Shown one piece after another: positions 1 through 9,489 of a stretch of DNA of 64,000 nucleotides; positions within the stretch are counted from its first letter, which is position 1; each line of letters opens with the position of its first letter. Below the pieces are notes generated by a model that was not told the DNA's origin, did no database searches, and saw only the letters and a list, made by a program, of their open reading frames with translations. The stretch is from Atriophallophorus winterbourni (taxonomy: Eukaryota; Platyhelminthes; Trematoda; Plagiorchiida; Microphallidae). A program made the translations under genes and the position numbers. The DNA is taken from positions 62,001 through 126,000 of the forward strand of contig JACCGJ010020258.1 of the NCBI GenBank assembly GCA_013407085.1, read 5' to 3'.

Positions 1-152
1 CTCGTGCGATCTCCAAATCTTCCAAATATCAAATGGTCACAATCACAGCAACAAGACAACTGGCAAAAATTAAAACATTTGGACATCGAAAATTGTAATT
101 TCGACTCTGACTACAGAAATGGCATGAAGGAATTGAACGTGTGGGATATAAG
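1..152 (+). CDS. Candidate host-gene exon (partial, esterase-like C-terminal region)
   Basis: Frame 1 is open from the window edge to a strong splice donor (AG|GTAAGA, GT at 153-154), giving about 50 residues. The peptide contains NWQKLKHLDIE followed by YRNGMKELNVWD. The spacing of a W, then L-x-LDI, then YR and a terminal W resembles the C-terminal end of cholinesterase/carboxylesterase-fold proteins (neuroligins, AChE), where a YR-x(n)-FW segment closes the catalytic domain. This family guess comes from memory of the pattern only, and no catalytic residue lies in the fragment. The exon ends in phase 2. Nothing here resembles the surrounding retrotransposons, which supports a host origin. 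The 5' part of the gene lies outside the window. Confidence 0.42.
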
Positions 153-1009
153 GTAAGATGAATATTAACAAACGGTTGAGATTGAAAATGTGCTCATATG
201 AATGCTCAACTGAACAATTTTAGTTTGGTTTATGTCTTGCGCTAGGTTATCATGAACCATTTGTGAATATATTTGCCTATAAAACAACTGAACCTTTCAG
301 TTTTCTGTTTAATTAAATAATAAAATGGCAACGACTTGTTTGTTACTTGTTAGAATAACGGTATTTATGGTGAGATTAACGTGGTGCCAAGGAAGACATG
401 TAAGATACATTGATAGCTCGCGTGTCGATTCTGGGTCTAAATGATGTTTTATAGCTGCCATTCAAGAAGAATTTAAGTAGTATTTCCGTATTTTTAATCG
501 ATTGCTAGATTTTCAACATTTTATTTGCAAACGCTCTATTTAAGATACGACCTTCTTGGAGAACGGTGCCGTAATTGCAGACTTGTAAGTGCTGTGTTAG
601 CTCATATCGAATTTTTGAATGTGTCTGTTATTCAAGATACAATCATAGAAATGGTTTACTTTGTTACAGTTGAATTTCGTTAATCTTCAGTTGCTAGTTC
701 CCAGGTAGGGTCGCATCTTTGTTATTCCCATCGGATCGCGGTCCGCAAGATGAATACAACGCATTTCGAATTGTTGATATCTTACTGCAATTAAGCGCAA
801 CACTGGTCTAGCGTAGGCTATGGGTCAGATTGCTAAATTTTGGGTTAATTTTAGATTAAATTCAGATAAACGTGCTGCGATAGACGACCTGTGACGCATT
901 GAGAGTTCATTTGTCGTATTTGTGTCTGGTTCTTTTAATCTGCGTCCGTCTTACAAAAAAACTCGCTATATTACGAATCAATTTGCATTTTGTTTCGTTA
1001 CATTTTTAG
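153..1009 (+). other. Putative intron, no gene recognised
   Basis: AT-rich sequence with no transposon protein similarity. It begins with GTAAGA and ends with a pyrimidine-leaning tract and AG at 1008-1009. A 39-codon ORF starting at an ATG near 325 has a hydrophobic N-terminus but no other support. Confidence 0.35.
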
Positions 1010-1112
1010 AAGCGGCGGCCTAATTTACCCATTAGCATCGGATCACGGTTCGTCGCTATGCTTTCACCCGCGTCCGAATCGGAGAAATTCGACAAATATA
1101 ATAACAACAGAG
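1010..1112 (+). CDS. Candidate second host exon, phase-compatible
   Basis: This is a 103-nt segment bounded by an acceptor (TTTTTAG at 1003-1009) and a consensus donor (AG|GTGAGT, GT at 1113-1114). Joining to the upstream exon in phase 2 leaves a frame open for 34 further codons, starting S-G-G-L-I-Y-P, and ends in phase 0. A second frame is also open, so openness alone is weak evidence. What supports it is the pairing of both splice sites with the required phase. No domain is recognised; a low-complexity secreted or linker tail would fit. Without transcript data this remains a prediction. Confidence 0.3.
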
Positions 1113-1607
1113 GTGAGTACCCCAACGAAACCACAGAGACGATTTTGCGCTTCTTCCACTGATTGTTAGATTTGAAGTATTTTATTTGTTGTTGTGGTTG
1201 TTGTTGACGTTAGTAGATAGAAATCAGTTATGAATGTTCAACGCAAATGCAAGATGTTCTACCGATCCATAGCGCTTGGCTCTACAAACACAGGTTCGGG
1301 ATGGATGATTTCCCCGCCACAATTAACAGCGATAGTACTCAGTTGACCGGTCACATGTCCAACCTATCCGCGCGATATACATCCCAAAGTAGTACCTTTT
1401 TATATTGAGATTGAAAATGACGTTTCAAAAGGCATCCATAAATTGAGTTCTAATCGAATTCCATCATCCTAAACAGCCTTTTTTTTCGCTATGCAATTGT
1501 TTGCACCATTGAACTCATCAAGAGCAGATAAAATAGTTATATATTCTATGGTTCGTAAACACCTAAGAGTTCCCAACGCGCACAGTTTAATAATGTTGTT
1601 TTTATAG

Positions 1608-1774
1608 CATGAAGGGAAAATATGTGATCATCCTGTCTTTCCATCTGATGAGAATTCCTATAAATCGGGCCATTATATATTGATTATAATTTATAATATT
1701 CTATATTTCCACGTTATAATTATAATAATAATAATAATAGTTATAATAATAATTATAATAATAATTATACTTTC
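1608..1774 (+). other. Possible third exon or fortuitous open frame running through an ATA/ATT microsatellite
   Basis: An acceptor-like TTTTTATAG ends at 1607. The phase-0 frame from 1608 is open, gives a short Cys-containing polar stretch (HEGKICDHPVF), and then becomes almost pure isoleucine, because the microsatellite (about 1680-1770) is read as ATA/ATT. The frame stays open into the RTE fragment downstream. A hydrophobic tail after a polar linker is what a GPI-signal or membrane tail would look like, but a microsatellite can produce this by chance. Confidence 0.15.
1700..1772. repeat. ATA/ATAATT microsatellite
   Basis: Runs of ATA and TAATTATAATA lie just upstream of the RTE fragment. 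The decamer TTTCCACGTT occurs on both sides (about 1707 and 1771). The tract may mark the 5' insertion junction of the RTE copy. Confidence 0.7.
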
Positions 1775-3755
1775 CACGTTCGGTCAGAATAAAGCTCGAA
1801 CGAGCGACTGGTTCGAAGCAAACGCTTCGGAAATGACTGCTGTGCTGGATGAGAAACGCTCAGCGTTCTTGAGTTTCAAAGGTATGCCAACAGATGAAAA
1901 CTTACGTCTTCTAAGAGCAGCTAGAAATAAGGTCCAACAGACTGCAAGGCGTTGTGCAAACGACTATTGGACTGAAGTTAGCCTCAATATCCAAAAAGCT
2001 GCGGATACCGGAAATTTTCACGGTATGTATGATGGGATCAAGAGAGCCATTGGCCCAAACAAACTTAAAACGGCTCCCATGAAGTCTTTATCTGGTAAGC
2101 TGATTGTCTACAAAACTCAACAGATGGAAAGATGGGTAGAGCACTTCTCCTCTCTCTACTCTAGGGACAGTATGGTTCTACCGCATGCACTTGAAAATGT
2201 CGAACGGTTGCTGACCATTGAATATCTAGATACCCCTCCTACTATTGATGAGCTCAATAAGGCAGTCGACCGCTTAGCGAATGGGAAGGCCCCTGGTGAC
2301 GACGGAATTCCTACTGAACTCATCAAATGCGGTAGAGCAGCATTATTACAGCCTCTTCACCATTTGCTTCTTCAGTGCTGGCAGGAGGGGGGTGTCCCAC
2401 AAGAGATCGAGACACAAAGATCATCACGCTATTTAAGAATAAGGGTGACAGAGGCGACTGCAACAATTACAGAGGAATCTCCCTTCTGAATGTTGTAGGC
2501 AAATTGTTTGCTAAAGTCTCACAGATCCGGCTGCAAGTTTTAGCTGATATAATTCACTCCGAATCTCAATGTGGCTTCCGAAAGAACAGATCAACCGTTG
2601 ACATAATCTTCTCTCTGATACAACTTCAAGAAAAGTGTCGGGATCAGCGGATGCCATTATACGCTGTTTTTATTGATTTAACTAAGGCATTCGACTACGT
2701 CAGCAGGAAGGGTCTTTTCAAAATGCTTGATCTGATAGGCTGCCCCCAAGGCTGCTCAGACTCGTTATTTCGTTTCACTCAGGCATGAAAGGCTCAGTCC
2801 ATTTTAACGGTTGCAGTTCAGAAGCATTTGAAATTCGCCGAGGCGTCAAACAAGGGTGTGTTCTTGCTCCCACGCTGTTCGGTATTTTCTTTGCTCTGCT
2901 TCTGAAGCACGCTTTTAGGACGAGAACAGAAGGCATTTACATACGCACGCGAAGTTATGGCAAGCTTTTCAACCTGAACTGGTTGAGAGCACTAACCAAA
3001 GTACGGGATGTGATAATCCGTAACCTGTTGTTTGCCGACGATGCAGCCTTTATTGCTCACTCCCAAGAGCACCTCCAGTCGCTAATGGACCTTTTTTCGT
3101 CGGCATGCAAAGACTTTGGTCTAGCAATCAGCATGAGCAAGACCAAAGTCCTTGGTCAAAGGACTGTATCGCCACCAATCATCACTGTTGGAAACTGTCA
3201 GCTTGAACCAGTACATCATTTCACATATCTTGGTTCAACCATTGCGGATAACCTCTCGCTAGACACGGAGATTGATAAGCGGATTCGCAGAGCAGCTGTC
3301 ATTCTGTCTCGATTGAACTCTCGTGTTTGGGGTAACCGCAAGCTGACTGTAAAGACAAAGATGATGGTATACAGCGCGTGCGTACTAAATGCTTTACTAT
3401 ACGGCAGTGAAACCTGGGCCACCCACGCAAGACACGAACGGAAGCTGAATGCTTTCGATCTACGAAGCATCCGTCGTATCTTGAACATATCGTGGATGGA
3501 CAGAGTGACTAACGCTGAAGTGCTTTCAAAAGCTGGTCTACAGAGCATGTTCACCATATTACGTCAGCGCCGCCTGCGGTGGCTGGTGGCTACAACCGAG
3601 TTCTGATTATCGTTGCATGCGCTGCGGGAGAGATTGTTTCTCCCGAATCGGACTGTTTAGTCATTCAAAAAGCTGCAAAACATGAAATTCATGCGATGTG
3701 ATGTACATCCATGGTCGAGATCGACCGACGGAAGCCAACAACAACAATATAATAT
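1775..3755 (+). mobile_element. RTE-type (SR2-like) LINE, 5'-truncated copy 1
   Basis: A non-LTR retrotransposon fragment of the RTE clade that starts in the linker between endonuclease and reverse transcriptase and runs to the 3' tail. The 3' end contains a short motif (CATGGTCGAGATCGACCG) and finishes in CAA/CAACAACAATAT. The same tail occurs at 27.4 kb (-) and 39.6 kb (+). Relative to the 39.0-39.6 kb copy, about 280 bp are missing at 3590-3620, where the sequence jumps from the RT C-terminal helix region directly to the terminal CGRDC-like zinc motif segment. Confidence 0.85.
1790..3606 (+). pseudogene. RTE reverse transcriptase, frameshifted
   Basis: Encodes the palm and fingers of a LINE reverse transcriptase in three pieces: 1790 to about 2410, about 2400-2785 and 2785-3606. 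Visible motifs in order are NGKAPGDDGIPTELIK, the CNNYRGISLL block, CGFRKNRSTVD, the catalytic-Asp motif FIDLTKAFD, VKQGCVLAPTLF and LLFADDAAF with both catalytic Asp. The downstream part shows YLGSTI, LLYGSETW and the RRLRW segment typical of the RTE C-terminus. A frameshift near 2400 and a second break at 2785 destroy the single ORF. Product function in an intact element is target-primed reverse transcription. The N-terminal APE endonuclease is absent by truncation. Confidence 0.88.
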
Positions 3756-3893
3756 AAATTATTATATAAAAATTAAATTAAATTATAATATAATATAATA
3801 TTATTTATATTATATTATATTATATATTATATTTATTATATTTAAAAAGTAAATTAAATTATAATATAATATTATATTATATTAGTGATAATT
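3752..3893. repeat. AT-only low-complexity tract
   Basis: TATAATATAATATT-type repeat about 140 bp long that follows the 3' tail of the RTE fragment. Confidence 0.8.
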
Positions 3894-3970
3894 TATTTAA
3901 ATTTTGTACTTATATCCTACGATTATTTACAGCAATTTGATTTCCTCAAATTAAATCTCTAATCTTCATC
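3894..3970 (+). mobile_element. Short CR1 3'-tail relic
   Basis: The stretch with ACTTATATCCTACG, TACAGCAATTTG and a decayed AAATCTCTAATCTT matches in order the last 60-70 bp of the CR1 element ending at 20243. It looks like a very short 5'-truncated CR1 insertion with a degenerate (AATCTTG) tail. Confidence 0.4.
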
Positions 3971-4239
3971 GTTTCATATATGCTAATACAGTTTCAAGTA
4001 TCGGCATTTTTGTATGCCAGAGACTAAATCCGGTAAAATAGTCATATGCGCTACCAATAGCAGTTAGTTGGATCATTTTTCTAGCTATTTTATTAGGGGA
4101 AAATTGAAATGTAAGTGTTTAAACGAGATAAGAAATTAGATTAGGCAGTATAAATTTTCGGGAAACGAATAATTGAATGAAAATTTGTCTAATTTCGTTT
4201 CAAAGTCGTGAAAGCTAATGGAGTGAGCAACGGTAGAAG

Positions 4240-6355
4240 GTAAACTGTTCCAAGTAAAAGAGACACGGACAGAATAAAATACCTTCTACATTTCAGACGG
4301 GAATGATGTACTATCAGCACAGATTCATGAGTCCAATAATTTCTCGTATCCATTCGCGTGAATAAATCCTGTAAGGGATGGTTTGGGTTATGGAATATTT
4401 TGTAAAGTAGAATAACGTCTCTTTTGGTTGGTCGATAGGGAAAGTGAAACAGATTCAGTTGAGCTATCCTTTCGTTTTAAGGCTTGTTTCGGATGCTGAG
4501 AACTAGTTTTGTTGAGCGGTGATAGATTCGCTGCATACGTTCCACATCCCTCTTGAGCCACGTAGACCATAACTTCACACCATATTTCATGATTGGTGTC
4601 AAGTATGTATTCATGATCCTTGGGAATATCTTGGGAGAAAATTTCCCAAATACCCGTTTGAGTATATTTAGGACATGTGTTGCTTTTTTAAAGACAGTGT
4701 TAGTTTGAAGTGAGTTTTTTAAACTGGAGCATACCCACATACCCAACTCTTTTTCTTCACTGCAATTTCAAGGGCATGTGAACCTAAATGGTATATGAAC
4801 TCTACTTGATTCTCCACATTATTGATCCTGCATTTGTTGAACTTAAATGGCCGTTTGTTCTTCAACGACCAGCTGTGAAGCTTATCAAGATCTTTTTGTA
4901 ATAGAAGACAGTCTTCTGGGCCACGGATGCAACGTCAAATCTTTATGTCGTCCGCTAATAACAAAATGTTACATCGAACCATTTCCGATACTTCATTGAC
5001 ATAAACCAGAAAGAGGATCGGACCAAGGACTGAACCTCGGGAAAATCCGCTCGTTGCTGCGATTGTTTTTGATGATGCCCCGTCAACACGTACCTGGTTA
5101 GTGCGATTTGTCAGGTAGTCATTTAGGTAATTCAACAACTTTCCAATGATACCAAGCTTTCCAAGCTTCTGCAGTAGTAGGGTATGGTCAACACGATCAA
5201 ATGCTTTTGAGAAATCTAGGTAGCACGCGTGTATTGCTTGCTCTTTATCTACCGATTGTGTCCAATCGTCCAGCGTTATCAGTAAACTAGATAAGCAGAA
5301 ATAATTACGTTTCATTGAAAGCATAAGCGCGTTTTTTTCCAATCCATGCTGTATCTAAGAAAGAATTTCATGGCTCTCGGAGTGCTTTATAAAACTTTCA
5401 TAAAACGAGCGTTCCAATACTTTAGAAACCACTGAAAGGAGCGTCACAGAACGGCAATTAGCCATATCCGAACGATTGCCACTTTTGGAAATTGATGTAA
5501 TAACCCCGGTTTTCCAGTCAGCTAGTGCGATTTCCGTATTTGAAGTGTGTTTAAATAAATCACATAGTGGGCCGCAAAGCTCCAGCTCACATGATTTCAG
5601 AATAGCTGGTGCTTTTCCGTCTTCACCCGGGGATTTGTTAACTTTTAGCCTTCGTGGATGCTTTCGCACAACCGTAGGATTCCCGTCGAGATCACTAGTG
5701 CTTTCCACCTCTATTGAACGTGGCAAAGGTGTTGCATTAGCTGTATCCCTGACATTATCCGTCAATCCGTTCAGTGGTCACTTAGCCTAGGGAGACTATG
5801 GTACTGCACTTACTCGATTGCTGTTGCTTTGGTATTGAGAATCAAATCTAGGATGAAAGATTCGTCGATGCCTCTCTGTCGAGCGAAGGTTTTTACTTGG
5901 TTGTGGAGGGGAATGAGATTAATTATCTCGTGAAATTTGTAAAGACGTTATTGCTGCGGGTGCAATCTTTTGATGCAGAGCTGTGGATGGTTGTAATCAT
6001 TCATTATGAGTAGCTGCGTACCTCTTCGATTTCCGGCGTTAACATTATTTCTAGCAACATTTCGTTGTGGAGGTTAGATGAGGTTGTTGAGCGGTAAATT
6101 GCACCAAGGATGTAGTTCTCTTCAGATTCCGGGTGGACGCTACATCACATGGTATCCTCCAGCTCATATCGTGTATCAGAAACCATTGTGCAGTGGAAAC
6201 GCTCGTGGCAATACATGGTTACTCCACCAACTGCTTTTGAGCGGTCTCGCCGAAACAGTATTATTTTGGGAATTGCCAGCTCGCAATAATTCAGCTGATC
6301 GTGAATGAACGTCTCGGTTACAGCGATAATATGAGCAGCGAATTAATTGCGGAAA
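4240..6355 (-). pseudogene. CR1 ORF2 (APE endonuclease + reverse transcriptase), multiply broken
   Basis: Reading right to left, the endonuclease start (YTNAQ, then HIIAVTET with the catalytic Glu) lies at about 6400-6300 with several stops and frameshifts down to 5790. The RT N-terminal half is open at 5355-5765 (KSPGEDG, DWKTGVITSISKSG, VTLLSVVSKVLE). The palm is at 4935-5342 (CYLDFSKAFDRVDH, RGSVLGPILFLVYVN). The catalytic box reads LLADDIKI instead of LFADD, and the template-grip motif VPQGS has become FSRGS. The C-terminal thumb is at 4477-4746. It is not functional. Confidence 0.8.
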
Positions 6356-6364
6356 TGAGTTAAT

Positions 6365-6662
6365 TCAGATATTTTGTTCTGCATGAACTGCGCATTTGTG
6401 TATAAACAGTTTATACCGGTTTTCGTATGTAGCGATGATATGTGGATGTCGATTGGCCCGGCCCCATGAGATCCGGACCTTTGTTGTGTTTTGAAACGTC
6501 TCTTGAGTTTGAGTTTTCAGTCTCATTGCACGGCAATGCTTTAGCTTGTGTTTCTGAGACCCCCTTAAATGTGCTAAGTTTGACGTAATTGGGACGAAGT
6601 CTGTCATACCACTAGTTAGGAAAGTGAGTTTCAAGATAGGTGATCCATCACCTTTGAAATTT
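6365..6662 (-). pseudogene. CR1 ORF1 C-terminal fragment
   Basis: Minus-strand frame beginning near 6660 with GDGSPILKLTFLTSGM, the end of the second RRM-like module of CR1 ORF1 (compare GPKPLRITFLTS at 54.9 kb). It is followed by a diverged basic tail. Only this tail survives. ORF1 proteins of this clade are thought to bind the element RNA. Confidence 0.6.
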
Positions 6663-8640
6663 GGTTAGCCATCAGCCCTAACGCTCAATGATATTGATGA
6701 ATCATTCTCCAGGCTAGCAAATTCGAATTTCGCTGAATGCTTGACCTGTAAAGGTGCCATTAAAATCAGTTGTGTTCTAATCTCAGTTACTGATTATCCT
6801 ATCAAATAGGGTGTAAGCTGCCTCTGATTTTATCTGATAGGCAGTGCTATTGTTTGCATTGTAGTTAATTCGTTTGGCTTGTTTGCAACCACTCACAATA
6901 CCAATGTTTTCGAAGTATTTATAAAGTCAATCATAATGGTCCACATTGCAGGTACCAGACTTCAGTTATGCTCTTATATGAGCTCATCAGCCATGTTTAT
7001 CTTCTCTTCGTAGCACGAGTAGATTTCCCAAATATCGCCTTCTCGTAGAGTCAGTTATCTGACCGAAAGCGCTTTGACATCTCTATAAATCATTCTTTAG
7101 ACTAACGCATTCTAGTTGCGCTGTATACAGGACCGTTTGTAAACGAGAAATCAAGGTCTGATGTGTTCAGATTTCAGATTTTCACCTTCGGTTGAATAAC
7201 AGGTATGCTGATGAAGATTGAATTAGAAGCGCGTTGGTTTTTGAAAGCACGCTTGAGAATTATATTCTTATGTTAACCACTAGTGTTCAGTTCAAGATAA
7301 TTGGAATTATTCACAAAGTTGAGCAAGAAGGCCCACTCGTAAGTACTGGACTAGATATTTTCCCAAATCTTGTCCGATCGGCAATTCATATTCTCAGACT
7401 GGTTCGTGATTCTATCCCCGATCCTCGCCATCGTAGTCCCATGTATGCAGTAATTGCTACCATTAGCCATTTCACCCATCGGGAATAGGCATTTTTGAAT
7501 CTTTATTCAGAATGACAAATTTGAGTAGCACCTTCCATTCATAAAGTAGCCAGCAATAGTTTTGTTGTCGTATAAACTATCGCATTACCAAGGCAGGTTT
7601 TCAAATCAGATACAGTTTACGCTCACATTGATGAAATATGATAAGACATTGGTACTCTAACGCGATACTTAAGAATTTGTTTGCCATGTTTCTAACTACT
7701 AATCACGAGCAAATCCTTCGTTATATTTCGAAGTCGCACACGGTCCACAATAGAAGGTCAGAACTCGAGCCCTCATATTATTTGATGATATCAGATTTGG
7801 GTACCCTAATAAATATTGTAGTTCCGCGACATGAAGGATATCACAGGCCTAATGGAGGCAAATTGCATCTGATTCATAGATTGCATGTGGGCTAGAATGC
7901 CGCAGGTTGCCCATGCCTTAGCAGATATGAGAATGAGAATAGAAATATAGTAAGACTCCAGCGTGTTTCCACATGTAGCTCACACTCGATGAAAAGCAAT
8001 TTGTCACGTTGTAAGCAGCACAGCCAATAATCATTACTAACATTTTCCATAGCTTGGTATGAAAGCACAGTCCTAATCCAGGCTGAATACCACACTCTCA
8101 TAGACTGAACGTGGTCTAAAAATCAGACAGGTTGTCAAGGACCAAACTGCTATGAGAATAAAAATAGAAATGATAGTGAGATTTCAGTATGTTTCCGCAT
8201 ACAGCCTATTGCAAGTGGGACATCAATTTAGCATTGTGTTGGCTAATTAGCACAAAATGAATGTACGATTGCACCACCAGAGCACATCTCAGAACTTACG
8301 GTCTTGGCAATCGTCCACCGTCTGCCAGTCATAAATCTGTCTCCAAAATGGCACCTTCGAGTTGCGCGGTATGCTTGACAAGTACTAACGAAGCATTCAA
8401 TATATTTCGTGTTTGATATTCGTATCCATTCATCCAATTAAATAAAAGGTAATTTGAAACATCTTAACTGATAGTCATTGGCAATGAGCTAGTCGGGAAG
8501 AAATTGCTCACCACTTTTGCGACGTGTGATCGGTAACAGAAAATTAACAAATTTCTTCCGAAAGGAAAGAATTGGAGCACTATACTAGCGCTTCCTTTGT
8601 ATTTGAGCTCATCAATATTGCGTCTTAATTGCGATTATAG
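6663..8640. other. About 2 kb without recognisable gene or element
   Basis: Only short ORFs without recognisable motifs. One internal feature is a diverged approximately 90-bp direct duplication (about 7905-7995 and 8130-8220) sharing the order GCAGGTTG..., ATGAGAAT-ARAAATAGAAAT, GTAAGA/GTGAGA and GTGTTTCC-CATG/ATAC blocks. No splice-bounded coding exon was convincing. Confidence 0.5.
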
Positions 8641-8644
8641 TCCC

Positions 8645-9478
8645 ACGCCTTGCATGAAATCACTAACCGTATCCGGGTAACGTGCCACACAGTGAGATTG
8701 CACGTGGGCTGAAATAATGCGAGCTTCTTATTGGTCGCCGACCGCTTGAATCGACAATTGCTTTCCGGTGTGAAATGCTCAGCCAGACTTCATTTGAGCC
8801 GGACTTACGACGTTTTTTGATGTATTGATTTCTTCCATTTGGATGGAAACGCTGCTATCCGACGGGGGAGTGTTTGACTAATGGCATTGGGTTTGGGTGG
8901 GCTAAGCCGTAACATCATGGGTAATGTTTCGTTTTTCTTTTTTCCATTCCGACCTTACGATTTCGTCCATAGCGCTGGTCAGACGTATTCTTCGAGTTCC
9001 ATCCAGCCCCCTTATATTTTTGCGAAAAGAAAACCTCGAAAAATGTCCACAACACTGCTTAAAAATATTAGAAAACACACAATATAGCGCATTGCTTGAT
9101 GTCGTCTCACGTATTCCTGAATCGATGCTCGAGAGTAATCTATGCTTCTGGTACCCCCAATAAAACTATCCCTTCACGATACCGTTTGTTCCCTGGACTT
9201 CAAGCTAACCTTCCTTTCCCACCATGGGGTACATAATCGGGTATAAGAGGCCAGTCTCAGCACCGAAATCTGTCTTGAGTAGGAACCACATCACCAGTAC
9301 TTTATCGATACCAGTCCTTCGTATTTAAGTGTTACCTTTTGACAACGAGTTGACCAATATGAGCTTGAAGTTGAGTGCGAGTTCGCGAACGATCACTTTT
9401 CTGCGATTACATGTTCAATTTGCTTAGGTGGGAAAACTTGAGACCATTTCTCGAAGTCGTGTTTCCGTTTGAGTTCAG
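8645..9478 (-). mobile_element. CR1 subfamily A ORF1 remnant
   Basis: The minus strand matches, in order, the ORF1 C-terminal region and ORF1-ORF2 spacer of the full element at 35.3-35.96 kb: the RRM1-like CTNV region (decayed, near 9430), the IVLLGVPEA block near 9160, the SDQRYGRNRKVGMEKRK segment near 8965, the poly-K INxSKNV block near 8810, and the RRPI motif near 8730. Many stops and frameshifts. It is abutted at 9478-9490 by the 3' tail of the next CR1. Confidence 0.65.
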
Positions 9479-9489
9479 GTAAATTCGCA

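Larger units (their letters stand above)
4095..6662 (-). mobile_element. CR1-type LINE, mosaic of two subfamilies (E-like 5' part, C-like 3' part)
   Basis: A CR1-clade element on the minus strand, 5'-truncated inside ORF1 (6662), ending in 3' UTR near 4095 without a clear terminal tail. The ORF1 C-terminus, endonuclease and N-terminal reverse transcriptase (6662 to about 5400) match subfamily E (16.6-20.2 kb and 51.3-53.0 kb), for example the VVRKH and CELELCGPLC motifs. From about 5345 downward the palm, thumb and 3' UTR match subfamily C (9.5-11.6 kb), for example TNRTNQVRVDGA and the HSWSLKN segment. See findings. Confidence 0.85.

Noticed and set aside
325..441. Short ORF starting MATTCLLLV with a signal-peptide-like start
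   Set aside because: Only 39 codons, inside the putative intron, no splice or homology support. A micro-exon gene was considered but cannot be shown.
3216..3557. Minus-strand ORF of 113 codons
   Set aside because: Antisense shadow of the RTE reverse transcriptase.
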